NCBI RefSeq assembly: GCF_000003815.2
Contig: NC_049981.1
Coordinates: forward strand, 6,503,276-6,527,140
Direction: 5' to 3'
DNA: 23,865 nt
Source: Branchiostoma floridae
Lineage: Eukaryota > Chordata > Leptocardii > Amphioxiformes > Branchiostomatidae
In this document: one piece after another, positions 10,156 through 18,302 of the stretch
Layout of the letters: every line of letters begins with the position of its first letter
Numbering within the stretch: position 1 is the stretch's first letter
Translations under genes and position numbers: made by a program
The notes under the pieces: model-generated
What the model saw: only the letters and a program-made list of their open reading frames with translations
Databases searched by the model: none
Told to the model about the DNA's origin: nothing

Positions 10156-13100
10156 GTAGGGGCGTTGTAGTTGTTCATAGTCATCCAGTGTAAGCTGTCA
10201 CAAACGGGCTTTCGCAGGCAACACAAGTAAACCCGAATTTTGTCCCTATTACAAATATTGATAAAAATATAACCATATAAAACAATAGGTTATTGTTCGT
10301 TTTGCACTAATTTTTTTCATTCATTATAAAGTTCATTACGCAATGAGGAAGACAAAATATGGCAGTCGATTTACAAAAAATTTTTTTAAAAAATGAAGAA
10401 AAAAAATGGTTGTTTAACGAAGAAGAACTATGTTCAACATGCCAGAGCCTGTTTGTGAATTATTTACATTTCGATGATTATCTGCATCTCAAACTTCATA
10501 TGCCGGATTGAAAGAGACGGAAAGAAGCGGGCTTGGTAGGGTTTTGATGCATGGTGAACTCAAACATGGAAACGAATTTTTTTTCCTCTGTGTATTGTTG
10601 TCTTCTCAGTCACACTTCTGCGTTTTGTAGGATATACTCAATGTGAAAGCGAAGGTTACACATATCCTATCTAGGTCGCAGTGAGAGCGCAGCGCGATCG
10701 CCGTCTAGGGAAAGGGGACCTAACTTAGGCCCTAAGCCACTTGTCGTCAGAGTTCCAGGCAGCTAATTACGTATAATTTAATCTGCGCTCAAATGTATCA
10801 TTTGTGCTGATGCAAGGAGTTGTGTGAATAGACATAGGAAGGGGTATGGTCAAACCGTAATTCCGTAAAACTAAAAACATCGACCTCAATCTGCAGGGAC
10901 CTGTTGCGGTAACATACTGCGCTACGACTCGGAGCAGGTTGACCAGACAACCAGCTTCAGCGTACCGAACGGTTGGACCATGTGCTACATCGATGCACGC
11001 GACACCTCATACCACAACACCCCGTGTAGGGACCTACTGCAGGGGATCCCCGTCTATGGAGATGCCCAAGGGTTGCTAGCAGCCGGGGGAAACTTCGGAT
11101 GTTGGCACGGGCGTACTGGTTCCTCTCCCGGAGCGGCATTCGCGACGAATAACGTCATTGAGCAGAGCTGCAAAGTTAACCAGCAGCAGTCGACCTTGCT
11201 TAGATATTGGGCGACGAGTACAACAACACTCGGCGTTTGTATCAAGGGAATCAACTGTGGTGAGTACTGCTACAGCACTGAGAGTATATGAATGCTTATA
11301 GCTTCCTTCTTGTGTTGCTATTACGTCTATGCAGAAGGATGAACTGTTTTTAGTCTGGACGATGTTTGGGGATATATCTCAAGAGAAAGCTTGCTTTATC
11401 TATCTATCTGTATTGCGATGGTTTTGAATGGGTTGGTAGGTGGAATAAACCCGACGATTATAACCCTATCCAGACCAGGCTTTTTGAGAACGTCTTGTGA
11501 CGGGAGTATGTGTGTGTGTGTGTGGGGGGGGGGGGGGGTAACAAAACGTTGACTACTAAGAGTACCGTATGGATATTTAAGAGCTGATGTCTGTAAAAAC
11601 AAAGCGAAATAAAAAAAGTTGGTCAAACTAAAAAAAAAAATCGATTTTTCGTACAATTTTGTGCGGTGGTAGGGCCTTAGCCCAAACTTACAAAAATGGC
11701 AAAGTTTTAGATCTGCGGTCACCGGTTGCCATGACATTTTTCAAAATGACGGAGTTTTACCAAGGGAAGGCCTTAGTCTCGTCCAAAATAGACCTTCTTT
11801 GGGCTCCTGTAGTCCCCCCCCCTCCAACGTTAACAGATATCCTATATATTTCGCATGTGTTATTACCCATATTCTAATAAAAAAAAATGATATGCAGTTA
11901 TACGCGAAATAGTTTTTCCACAACGGACAAAAATTCATTTTTTTACATGTCTAACGTTTTTTGGCAACGCTTCAGGGGCAAATGACTTTTAAAAATGTGT
12001 GTTACAAAGGGGGGGGGGGGGTACAGTTCACTTTTTGTCCTCCTAGTAGCATTCTGTTGTGCCAAGCATAAGTTCTAAGATAGAATGCAAGATATTTGGC
12101 AGGGGAGTAAGATGTCCAATGTCTTCCTCTTATGTCCCGCTCCAGACATCAACGCCTGCTCGAACTCGTCCAACCCCTGACACGCCCAGGCCACCTGTAC
12201 AGATCACCCCGCCCCTTCACTGGACGCCAACTGTACCTGTAACGTTGGATATACAGGAGACGGTCGGGCTAACGGAACTGGATGTTCAGGTATTATGGCA
12301 GAAAAAAAAGATGCTGGAATTTTGTCTATGTCCATGAGAGCCTTTACTGTAGTGATTCGATGTTATTCTATTTATCTTTTTTCGTGAAATCAATTATTTC
12401 AATCATTATTCCATTCTTCCTTTTCCTTGTACTTGTCCAGACTTAAATGCCTGCTCGAACTCGTCCAACCCCTGCCACGCCCAGGCCACCTGTACAGATA
12501 ACCCCGCCCCTTCACTGGACGCCAACTGTACCTGTAACACAGGATATACAGGAGACGGTCGCATCAATGGAACTGGATGTTTAGGTATAAATATATTACA
12601 TTTTTGGCAACGCTTCTAAGTATCTATGCTTCAGTGGCGAATGCACTTTTACATTATTACGATCGGTTTAATGATATTCTAAAATTGTAGGAATGCATTC
12701 CTCAGAGAATTGAATTAGTATTACCTAAAAAAGCATTTAAGGAGAAGTAGATAGCCACGCCCAGGCCACCTGTACAGATCACCCCGCCCCTTCACTGGAC
12801 GCAACTTGTACCTGTAACACAGGATATTCAGGAGACGGTCGCGCTAACGGAACTGGATGTTCAGGTATTATGTCAATAAAGATAGGATACATGTTTATTT
12901 CTGGCTACGACTCTGTTCGACATTATTATAACGGTTTCCTGGCGTTATTATGAAGGCAAATGACCTTGAATATTGTTTTGCTTGTCCAATTACTGCGATT
13001 TAAACGCTAAAAGTACTGCTCTGAATATTCTAGGGAGTGGGATTTTAAACTTTTTTGTTCCATATATGAACATCCTAAGGAAGATGGAATGAATTCAACT

Positions 13101-16100
13101 TCATTTGATGGAAAATGATCTCATGGTGTATTTTCTTTTTCTTGTCCAGACATCAATGTCTGCTCGACTTCCAACAACCCCTGCCACACCCAGGCCACCT
13201 GTACAGATCACCCCGCCCCTTCACTGGACGCCAACTGTACCTGTAACGTTGGATATACAGGAGACGGTCGGACTAACGGAACTGGATGTTCAGGTATTGA
13301 TATAAAGGGATGCTGCGATCTTTTTATGGCAATGTCTATGGACCCCTTTAGTACTGTGATTGGATCATGTTCCATCATTCTCTTTTTTTTCTTCAAATTA
13401 ATCATGTTTTTATCATTACTCTATTTAAATTTTTCTTGTCCAGACATCAACACCTGCTCGAACTCGTCCAACCCCTGCCACGCCCAGGCCACCTGTACAG
13501 ATCACCCCGCTCCTTCACTGGACGCCAACTGTACCTGTAAGGTTGGATATACAGGAGACGGTCGGACTAACGGAACTGGATGTTTAGGTACTATGTCAAA
13601 AGCAATTGGTTAGATGTCAAAGTAGATGAGACACATGATTTGTTTTCTCCCTTGTTTTCTTTCGTTTTTTTTTTACAGCGTTATGATGAAAGCCAAATGA
13701 CATCGAATTCTGTGGAATAGTACTGCTTGTCCAATCAGTGCAATCCAAACGCCAAAATGCACTTCTGAGAATAATTTAAGGAGATATGAGATTTTAAACT
13801 TTTCTGTTCCAGATATGAACATACTAAGGATCTAGAGATGGAACTTCATTTGATCGAAAATGATCTCATAGTGTATTTTTTTTTTCAGACATCAACGTCT
13901 GCTCGAACTCGTCCAACCCCTGCCACGCCCAGGCCACCTGTACAGATAACCCCGCCCCTTCACTGGACGCCAACTGTACCTGTAAAGTCGGATATAAAGG
14001 AGACGGTCGTACTAACGGAACTGGATGTTCAGGTATCATTTCAAAAGCGGGTAGTTAGATGTAATAGTGATACATGATTTTTTTAAAGATATGTGGCCTT
14101 TTTAGACATTTTTATGACGGTTTCTGACATAATTATGAACGCGAAATGGCTTGAAATTTGGCATGGGGTAATTTTCGACCACTTATTTTCCAATCAGTAT
14201 CAGTCAAACGAAAATGCACTCTAATTGTTTTAGGGAGACATAAGATTTCAAACTTTTGCTTTTTGCAGATATGAACAAGGTATATTGAATTAACCTGAAT
14301 TTACTTATGATACATATTCTTTTCCTTGTCCAGATGTCAACGTCTGCTCGAACTCGTCCAACCCGTGCCACGCCCAGGCCACCTGTACAGATCACCCCGC
14401 TCCTTCACTGGACGCCAACTGTACCTGTAAAGTCGGATATGCAGGAGACGGTCGGACCAACGGAACTGGATGTTCAGGTATTACATTTTTGCAAAGTCTA
14501 TCCATGCACAAGTGTCAGACTGTTCATTCACACTCAGTCATCAAGGCAATAATAACTATTTTACTTTGTAATTCCGCAAGGTGTCACTGTTAACAATGCA
14601 GTCCCAAACGTAAAGCATTGACACTTTCTTAGATACACTGCATTTTCAACAGTGGCACCTAGCCGAAGGGCAAAGTGAACCAGTAGGTATAATTTATCAA
14701 TAAACAACTTGAAGGCTCTAAGCGTCACTCGAACGTCTTGGGTTACTGTTTTGGATTGTGATATTTGTTCATCTTTCACTTGAAAAGTTTAAGGTTTATT
14801 TATCTATTTATTCGTTCGGCTGTTTACAGGCGGCCAGGGCTGCCCAACTAGCCAAAGGTTTAAGGTTGTACCCACTGGGGAAGCAATCACAACGACGACT
14901 TCTCTGTAACAATATTGGTCTAGGAAAGAAGCTTTCATTGTGGAACTCTTTCCTAAAATGTGGATTATGGAAGAAGAAATGACCCTTTTCCTCCTAGGAA
15001 GTGGCAGTGTTCTTTAACCCTCAAGTACCCGACCTTTTTTTGCGACTAAAATGACCGAGTGGGGTCCAAACGGACCCCAAAATGTTTTGTTCATAAAATC
15101 TCAGTACCATTTCTTATCGGCGATCATTGTATATACATTGCTTCGTCAATGTAAGAGGAATAGTTTGAGATGTTAAGGTGTTGCTTATTCTAACTCATTA
15201 TCATAATTTATGCAAAAGTTTAGAAGGGCCACGTTTTGCACTAAATCTGTTCTGATCACATAGGGGAATTTTGAGGCCCTCAGCAACATTTATGTCGAAT
15301 AACTCATGAACGGCTAGTGCTAAAGCTACGAAACTTGGTAATTTATCACGAAATATTGTTTGCAAAAGTTTTTTGGTCAATAAAGTAAGTTTATCATTTT
15401 TGGAGGTTGCCATGGCAACCATATTCTAACAGGCAAATTTTTGCCAAAATTTGACAGTTTCAATTTAAACAATTAAATTCTATGAAATTCAATGTAAATT
15501 TCATGACTTAAAATTTATAATTTATGCTAATTTCATGACGTCATTGGTCAAAATCCAAGATGGCCGCCCTAATTGAGCAAATGACGTCATAATGTCGTCA
15601 CATTACATGTTGATGACACAGAAATTTTTGTGATGATTAAAGTTTACAGTCTTATTATTGTCTGAAAGTTTGGTAGTCATATTGTAAGTGGTTAAGGAGT
15701 TAGCCTCCATAGTTTGTGTTCAGTCCCTCTGGGGTCCAAACAGACCCCAGCAAAAATGTGCAGTTTTTAAAACAAACTTTCTTTATAATTTCCACATTAT
15801 TGTACCAATATTTGCGAAAACTTAGGAGAATGTATAAGACATATTGACTGACAAAGTCACGGAAGGATTTTTTCTTCAGATCAAAAATGTTCAAATGGCA
15901 CTTCAAAATGTACGCCTGGGGTCCAAATGGACCCCACTCGGGTGTTTGAGGGTTAAGTAATTCCATCCCCTTTAGATCCGCATGAACAGATTGTTCTTTC
16001 ATTTTACCGTCTTCAGACATCAACGCCTGTTCTTCCAACCCGTGTCATGTGAACGCCACCTGCACAGACAACCCCGCCCCAGCCCTGGACGCCAGCTGTG

Positions 16101-16252
16101 CTTGTAACGCTAATTATACCGGTGACGGTGTGGTGAACGGAACTGGCTGCTCTCTGCAGGCCGTTAGCGGTGTCGTATCTTTAAACATTGCATTTTTGCC
16201 ACCACTTGCCTATGTTTTTGTGGTCGTTTTGTCGTTTGTGATTTCGTTCTAG
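10089..16252 (+). CDS. Secreted, probably GPI-anchored protein: unassigned 8-Cys domain plus EGF-like repeat array
   Basis: Spliced gene. The intact reading uses exons 10089-10155, 10897-11259, 12441-12584, 13150-13293, 13444-13587, 13889-14032, 14334-14477 and 16017-16252 (1386 nt, 461 aa). Every intron is GT-AG and phase 1, so modules can be added or skipped without a frameshift. Residues 1-16 are a signal peptide. Residues 23-143 form an eight-cysteine domain I cannot name. Residues 144-431 or so are six EGF-like repeats (C-x6-C-x5-C-x11-C-x-C-x14-C; the last has x4 first). The end is a hydrophobic tail (about 446-461) with no cytoplasmic residues, typical of a GPI signal. The EGF repeats begin DIN(A/V/T)C and lack the E/Q and aromatic residues of calcium-binding EGF. 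Most repeats carry three N-glycosylation sequons. Two further exons (12146-12289 with a stop; 12751-12864 truncated) lie inside the array and are annotated apart. A cell-surface or matrix role is inferred, with no specific ligand suggested. Confidence 0.75.
10897..11259 (+). CDS. EGF gene exon 2: eight-cysteine domain, unassigned
   Basis: Acceptor CTCAATCTGCAG, donor TGTG|GTGAGT, both strong; phase 1 on both sides, length 363 nt. It encodes 121 residues with cysteines at protein positions 25, 26, 52, 66, 91, 114, 137 and 143. It has a GWTMCYIDARD segment near 48-58 and a Gly/Ala-rich middle (GLLAAGGNFGCWHG near 81-94). One symmetrical exon holding one compact disulphide-rich unit suggests a complete shuffled domain. 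It is not EGF, and I found no convincing match to CUB, C-type lectin, D8C, SUEL or F5/8 patterns. Codon third positions are GC-rich, as in the EGF exons. Confidence 0.75.
11260..12145 (+). other. EGF gene intron 2, with homopolymer tracts and repeat fragments
   Basis: No exon seen. It contains a TG/poly-G run at about 11509-11538, poly-A at 11629-11640, poly-C at 11814-11822 and poly-G at 12009-12020. At 11460-11486 the phrase ACCCTATCCAGACCAGGCTT resembles 18033-18061, suggesting a dispersed repeat end. The last part (about 11958-12000, TTTTTTGGCAACGCTTCAGG then GGCAAATGAC) is homologous to the introns of the EGF array, which places the array's duplication boundary inside this intron. Confidence 0.55.
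12146..12289 (+). pseudogene. EGF array unit with in-frame TGA at a cysteine codon (nonsense exon)
   Basis: A full-length 144-bp EGF exon with good borders (CCGCTCCAG acceptor, G|GTATTA donor, phase 1-1). In all the other copies the second cysteine codon is TGC; here it is TGA at 12178-12180. If spliced in, translation would stop after 154 residues, giving a secreted first domain alone. The rest of the exon is intact and nearly identical to its sisters, so the change looks recent, or is an error in the sequence. Because the exon is phase-symmetrical, skipping it keeps the frame. Confidence 0.75.
12441..12584 (+). CDS. EGF-like repeat exon (array unit 2)
   Basis: 144 nt, acceptor GTACTTGTCCAG, donor TTAG|GTATAA. 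It begins DLNAC rather than DINAC, and all six cysteines are present. Sequons NSS, NCT and NGT are present, and the post-C5 segment is NTGYTGDGRIN. This is the first undamaged EGF exon after the eight-cysteine domain. Confidence 0.75.
12751..12864 (+). pseudogene. 5'-truncated EGF exon (array unit 3)
   Basis: The exon is intact from CCACGCCCAGGCC (about 12755) to the normal G|GTATTA donor, but lacks the first 30 or so bases and with them cysteines 1 and 2. Immediately upstream, the intron matches its homologues only as far as TTTAAGGAGA (about 12735-12744). About 100 bases of intron 3' end plus the exon start therefore seem deleted together. An AG at 12749-12750 would by chance restore phase 1 and the frame (D-S-H-A-Q...), but it has no pyrimidine tract. 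Probably unused. Confidence 0.65.
13150..13293 (+). CDS. EGF-like repeat exon (array unit 4)
   Basis: 144 nt, acceptor TTTTCTTGTCCAG, donor TCAG|GTATTG. It encodes DINVCSTSNNPCHTQATC..., so the first sequon (NSS) is lost here while NCT and NGT remain. It is the most divergent of the internal repeats between cysteines 1 and 3. Confidence 0.78.
13444..13587 (+). CDS. EGF-like repeat exon (array unit 5)
   Basis: 144 nt, acceptor TTTTTCTTGTCCAG, donor TTAG|GTACTA. It encodes DINTCSNSSNPC... with K after cysteine 5 (CKVGYTGDG). All six cysteines and three sequons are present. Only 150 bases separate it from unit 4. Confidence 0.78.
   Translation, partial: TSTPARTRPTPATPRPPVQITPLLHWTPTVPVRLDIQETVGLTELDV
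13889..14032 (+). CDS. EGF-like repeat exon (array unit 6)
   Basis: 144 nt, acceptor TTTTTTTTTCAG, donor TCAG|GTATCA. It encodes DINVCSNSSNPC... and CKVGYKGDG. All six cysteines and three sequons are present. It lies exactly 445 bases after unit 5, and unit 7 follows after another 445. Confidence 0.78.
14334..14477 (+). CDS. EGF-like repeat exon (array unit 7)
   Basis: 144 nt, acceptor TTTTCCTTGTCCAG, donor TCAG|GTATTA. It begins DVNVC, with CKVGYAGDG after cysteine 5. All six cysteines and three sequons are present. It is the last of the near-identical exons; a 1.5-kb intron carrying a transposon follows. Confidence 0.78.
15014..15956 (+). mobile_element. Non-autonomous piggyBac-type element, copy 1 (935 bp between TTAA sites)
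   Basis: Flanked by TTAA at 15014-15017 and 15953-15956. The ends are inverted: CCCTCAAGTACCCGA on the left, and the right end reads CCCTCAAACACCCGAGTGG in reverse complement. TTAA target sites with CCC-starting ends are the piggyBac signature. No transposase frame remains. Internal landmarks are GGGGTCCAAACGGACCCC-type palindromes at 15061-15078, 15731-15748 and 15918-15935, GGTTGCCATGGCAACC at 15405-15420, and TGACGTCA at 15536-15543 and 15592-15599. It lies in the last intron of the EGF gene. Confidence 0.85.
16017..16252 (+). CDS. EGF gene last exon: divergent EGF repeat, GPI-type tail and stop
   Basis: Acceptor TTTACCGTCTTCAG, stop TAG at 16250-16252. The EGF repeat (DINACSSNPCHVNATCTDN...) is clearly older than the others: it is two residues shorter between C1 and C2, and its sequons are at NAT, NYT and NGT instead of NSS, NCT and NGT. 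After the last cysteine come SLQAVSGVVS (candidate omega site around S/G) and a hydrophobic end, AYVFVVVLSFVISF, with no charged residue after it. That fits GPI attachment better than a transmembrane segment with a cytosolic tail. Confidence 0.78.
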
Positions 16253-16370
16253 CTGGATGCATGGTATGTGTCAAAAGGACCCAAATGCGGGTACTTTTTG
16301 TCATGACACAAAATTGTTGCTTCGGTGACACCTGACATTTTATAGAATCTGATTTCAATTGCCTTCTTAG

Positions 16371-16376
16371 ATTAAA
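16371..16376 (+). terminator. Candidate polyadenylation signal of the EGF gene
   Basis: ATTAAA, 118 bases past the stop codon. The next clear alternative is AATAAA at 17870-17875, which would give a 1.6-kb 3' UTR running through a repeat element. Assignment rests on proximity only. Confidence 0.35.
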
Positions 16377-16496
16377 ACTGAATAGATTGCAGTAAAAGAA
16401 AACGTGTCGTTTAAGATCTCTGCTATAACACCAGACCCCCATTCTAAAAACGTAGACCAGGACCGGTAAAGGACATGAGTAAGGTTAATGATTATT

Positions 16497-17250
16497 ATCT
16501 CCACGAAATATGGAGATATAGTTTTGTGTTTGTGTATGCACGTGTGTGTGTTTGTGTTTCCGAATATTTGTGGTCAGCATAACTCAACAACCTCTGAATG
16601 GATTACGATGATATTTGGTATGTATGTATGTAAGTAGGGGTTGGGAAGACGAAGGTCAATGTAGATTTTATGCCCCCTGGTGTGTTACCTTGGTACTGCT
16701 GCAGAAATTCCGTTTATTTATTCATTTGACCTGAATGTGCTATGGTCTTGAATTCTTGGTGGCAAATAGCTTGTGACGTAAGAAAGACGTGGTGTTTGTT
16801 TGGGCCCCTTAGCAGGTTGTTCTGGAACTGCAGCGGCGTTTTCCTCAAAATCATCTAAGGAGGATAACTGAACAAGGACATGGCAAATTTACATATTTGG
16901 TATGTAAGTAGCATAGACAGGGGTGTACATCATCAAGTGCAAATTATGCAAACTTTCACTTAATTTTGCATAATTAATAAAGACATTCTATATTTTTAGT
17001 TTTTTTTCTCCAATATATGTGATATTGAAGTTTGTGGCTGGTGGATAATACGTCCTTAATTTGCACAATTAATGCAAAAAATGCAGTGATTCTTCTGAAT
17101 GGTAAATGAATGCACAATCAACATTGCGACGGGTGTAGTTTTTTTTTTCTCAAAATGTGTGCATAACCAAGCATAAATTATGTAAATATGGAAACCATAT
17201 GAATAATCAGATTCTTTCATGGGTGATATGAGGTTTCCGAACTCTTGTTT
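16497..17250 (+). mobile_element. Dispersed repeat with hairpin start (family B, copy 1)
   Basis: It begins at a hairpin (ATCTCCA / TGGAGAT, 16497-16517) and ends near TTTCATGGGTGATATGAGGT. It includes phrases shared with 18303-19290: AACTCA(A)...GGATTA, TTGGTACTGC(T/A)GCA, GGGCCCC(T/C)T, GAGGATAACT, and AT-rich ATTTGCATAATTAATG words near the end. No protein frame. The superfamily cannot be assigned: there are no clear inverted ends, and the hairpin alone would also suit other classes. Confidence 0.55.
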
Positions 17251-18302
17251 GGTTTGTTTTCTTTGACTCTTCTATCTGTTTTCAGTCATACGAATTACAT
17301 ACGAATCAGTTCGGAATTTATATACTACCAATGTTAGAATAAGCTGTGTTACCTAAATTGCAGGTTGTTACAATTTTTACTTATTTTACTTTTTTTATTT
17401 GTGGTGTACCGGGAATCGTTAAAATCAAATTAAGAATTTAATGGGCTGTATGCAGAGATTTTGACTTTTGTAATATTCTATCCGAGTTTGCACTGTGAGA
17501 TTGATAAGAAGATACGATGCTGGTGTACTATTATATTGTTTTACATAATTCTATAAAACTATTATGATACAGTATTATGATATTATATGATATAGTTACT
17601 GCTTGACTCATTGAAAGGGATATTGTTTTAAGTGTCTTTTCTCATTTATTAATAATTTGTTAACTAAGTAACTAATGTATGAATAATAACATAGGCGTAA
17701 GCAATCATGACAGTCCAGGTCAGGGGGTCAATGGAAGAGGCTACTAATTTATGGGGGAGGCTACTTTACTATTTTTTCTTTCATTGTATTCGCGTTCACC
17801 GTAGAGGGACAGGATCTTCGAAATCGAACTTGAATTCATGAGAACTCGATGTAATGAAAGTGAACGAAGAATAAAAAATTACTAACAATCCATTTGTCTT
17901 TATTTTCATGACATTTAAATTACACAGACTTATGAGTAAGGTTAAGATGTATAGCTTTACTTGATAGATTTCTGTCAAACGCACACTGAAATTCTTTTCT
18001 GACATATTTGGCCTGGAAACTGCTATGTTTCCTTAACTCTATCCAGACTGGGCTTTTTTGGCATTTCCTGGACTGGGGTTGGAAGTGGGGCTCATTTGCC
18101 CACCCCCCCCCCCCCACCCCCACCCCGTGTACACTAAAACACACCCAGTAACTTTCTAGCGAGGACAGGTCAACGACAATTACTACGGTGTGAATAGCCC
18201 GAATGAGTGGCGGGCCATTCTGACCCTGTCTATCATGTAAATGTCATAAACACAAACCAAGCAGGCACTGTGCGGGAGTTCACACAAACGATCTATATAA
18301 CC
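17251..18302. other. AT-rich spacer, no gene recognised
   Basis: Mostly AT-rich sequence with short ATGATAT words near 17560-17600. At 18033-18061 the phrase TTAACTCTATCCAGACTGGG is a dispersed-repeat end related to 11460-11486. A run of 14 or so C follows at about 18101-18115. Confidence 0.4.

Noticed and set aside
11260-11291. Read-through of exon 2 into intron 2 to an early stop
   Set aside because: The donor GTGAGT is strong and leads to phase-matched EGF exons; intron retention cannot be excluded but has no support.
12059-14552. Pro/Thr-rich frames (PPVQITPPLHWTPTVPV...) overlapping the EGF exons
   Set aside because: These are alternative-frame readings of the EGF exons. The EGF frame has the cysteine framework and matched splice phases, while the shadow frames run into introns without signals.
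16497-17250. Helitron assignment for the hairpin-bearing repeat
   Set aside because: A terminal hairpin is present, but no CTRR end or A/T insertion site could be confirmed in either orientation.
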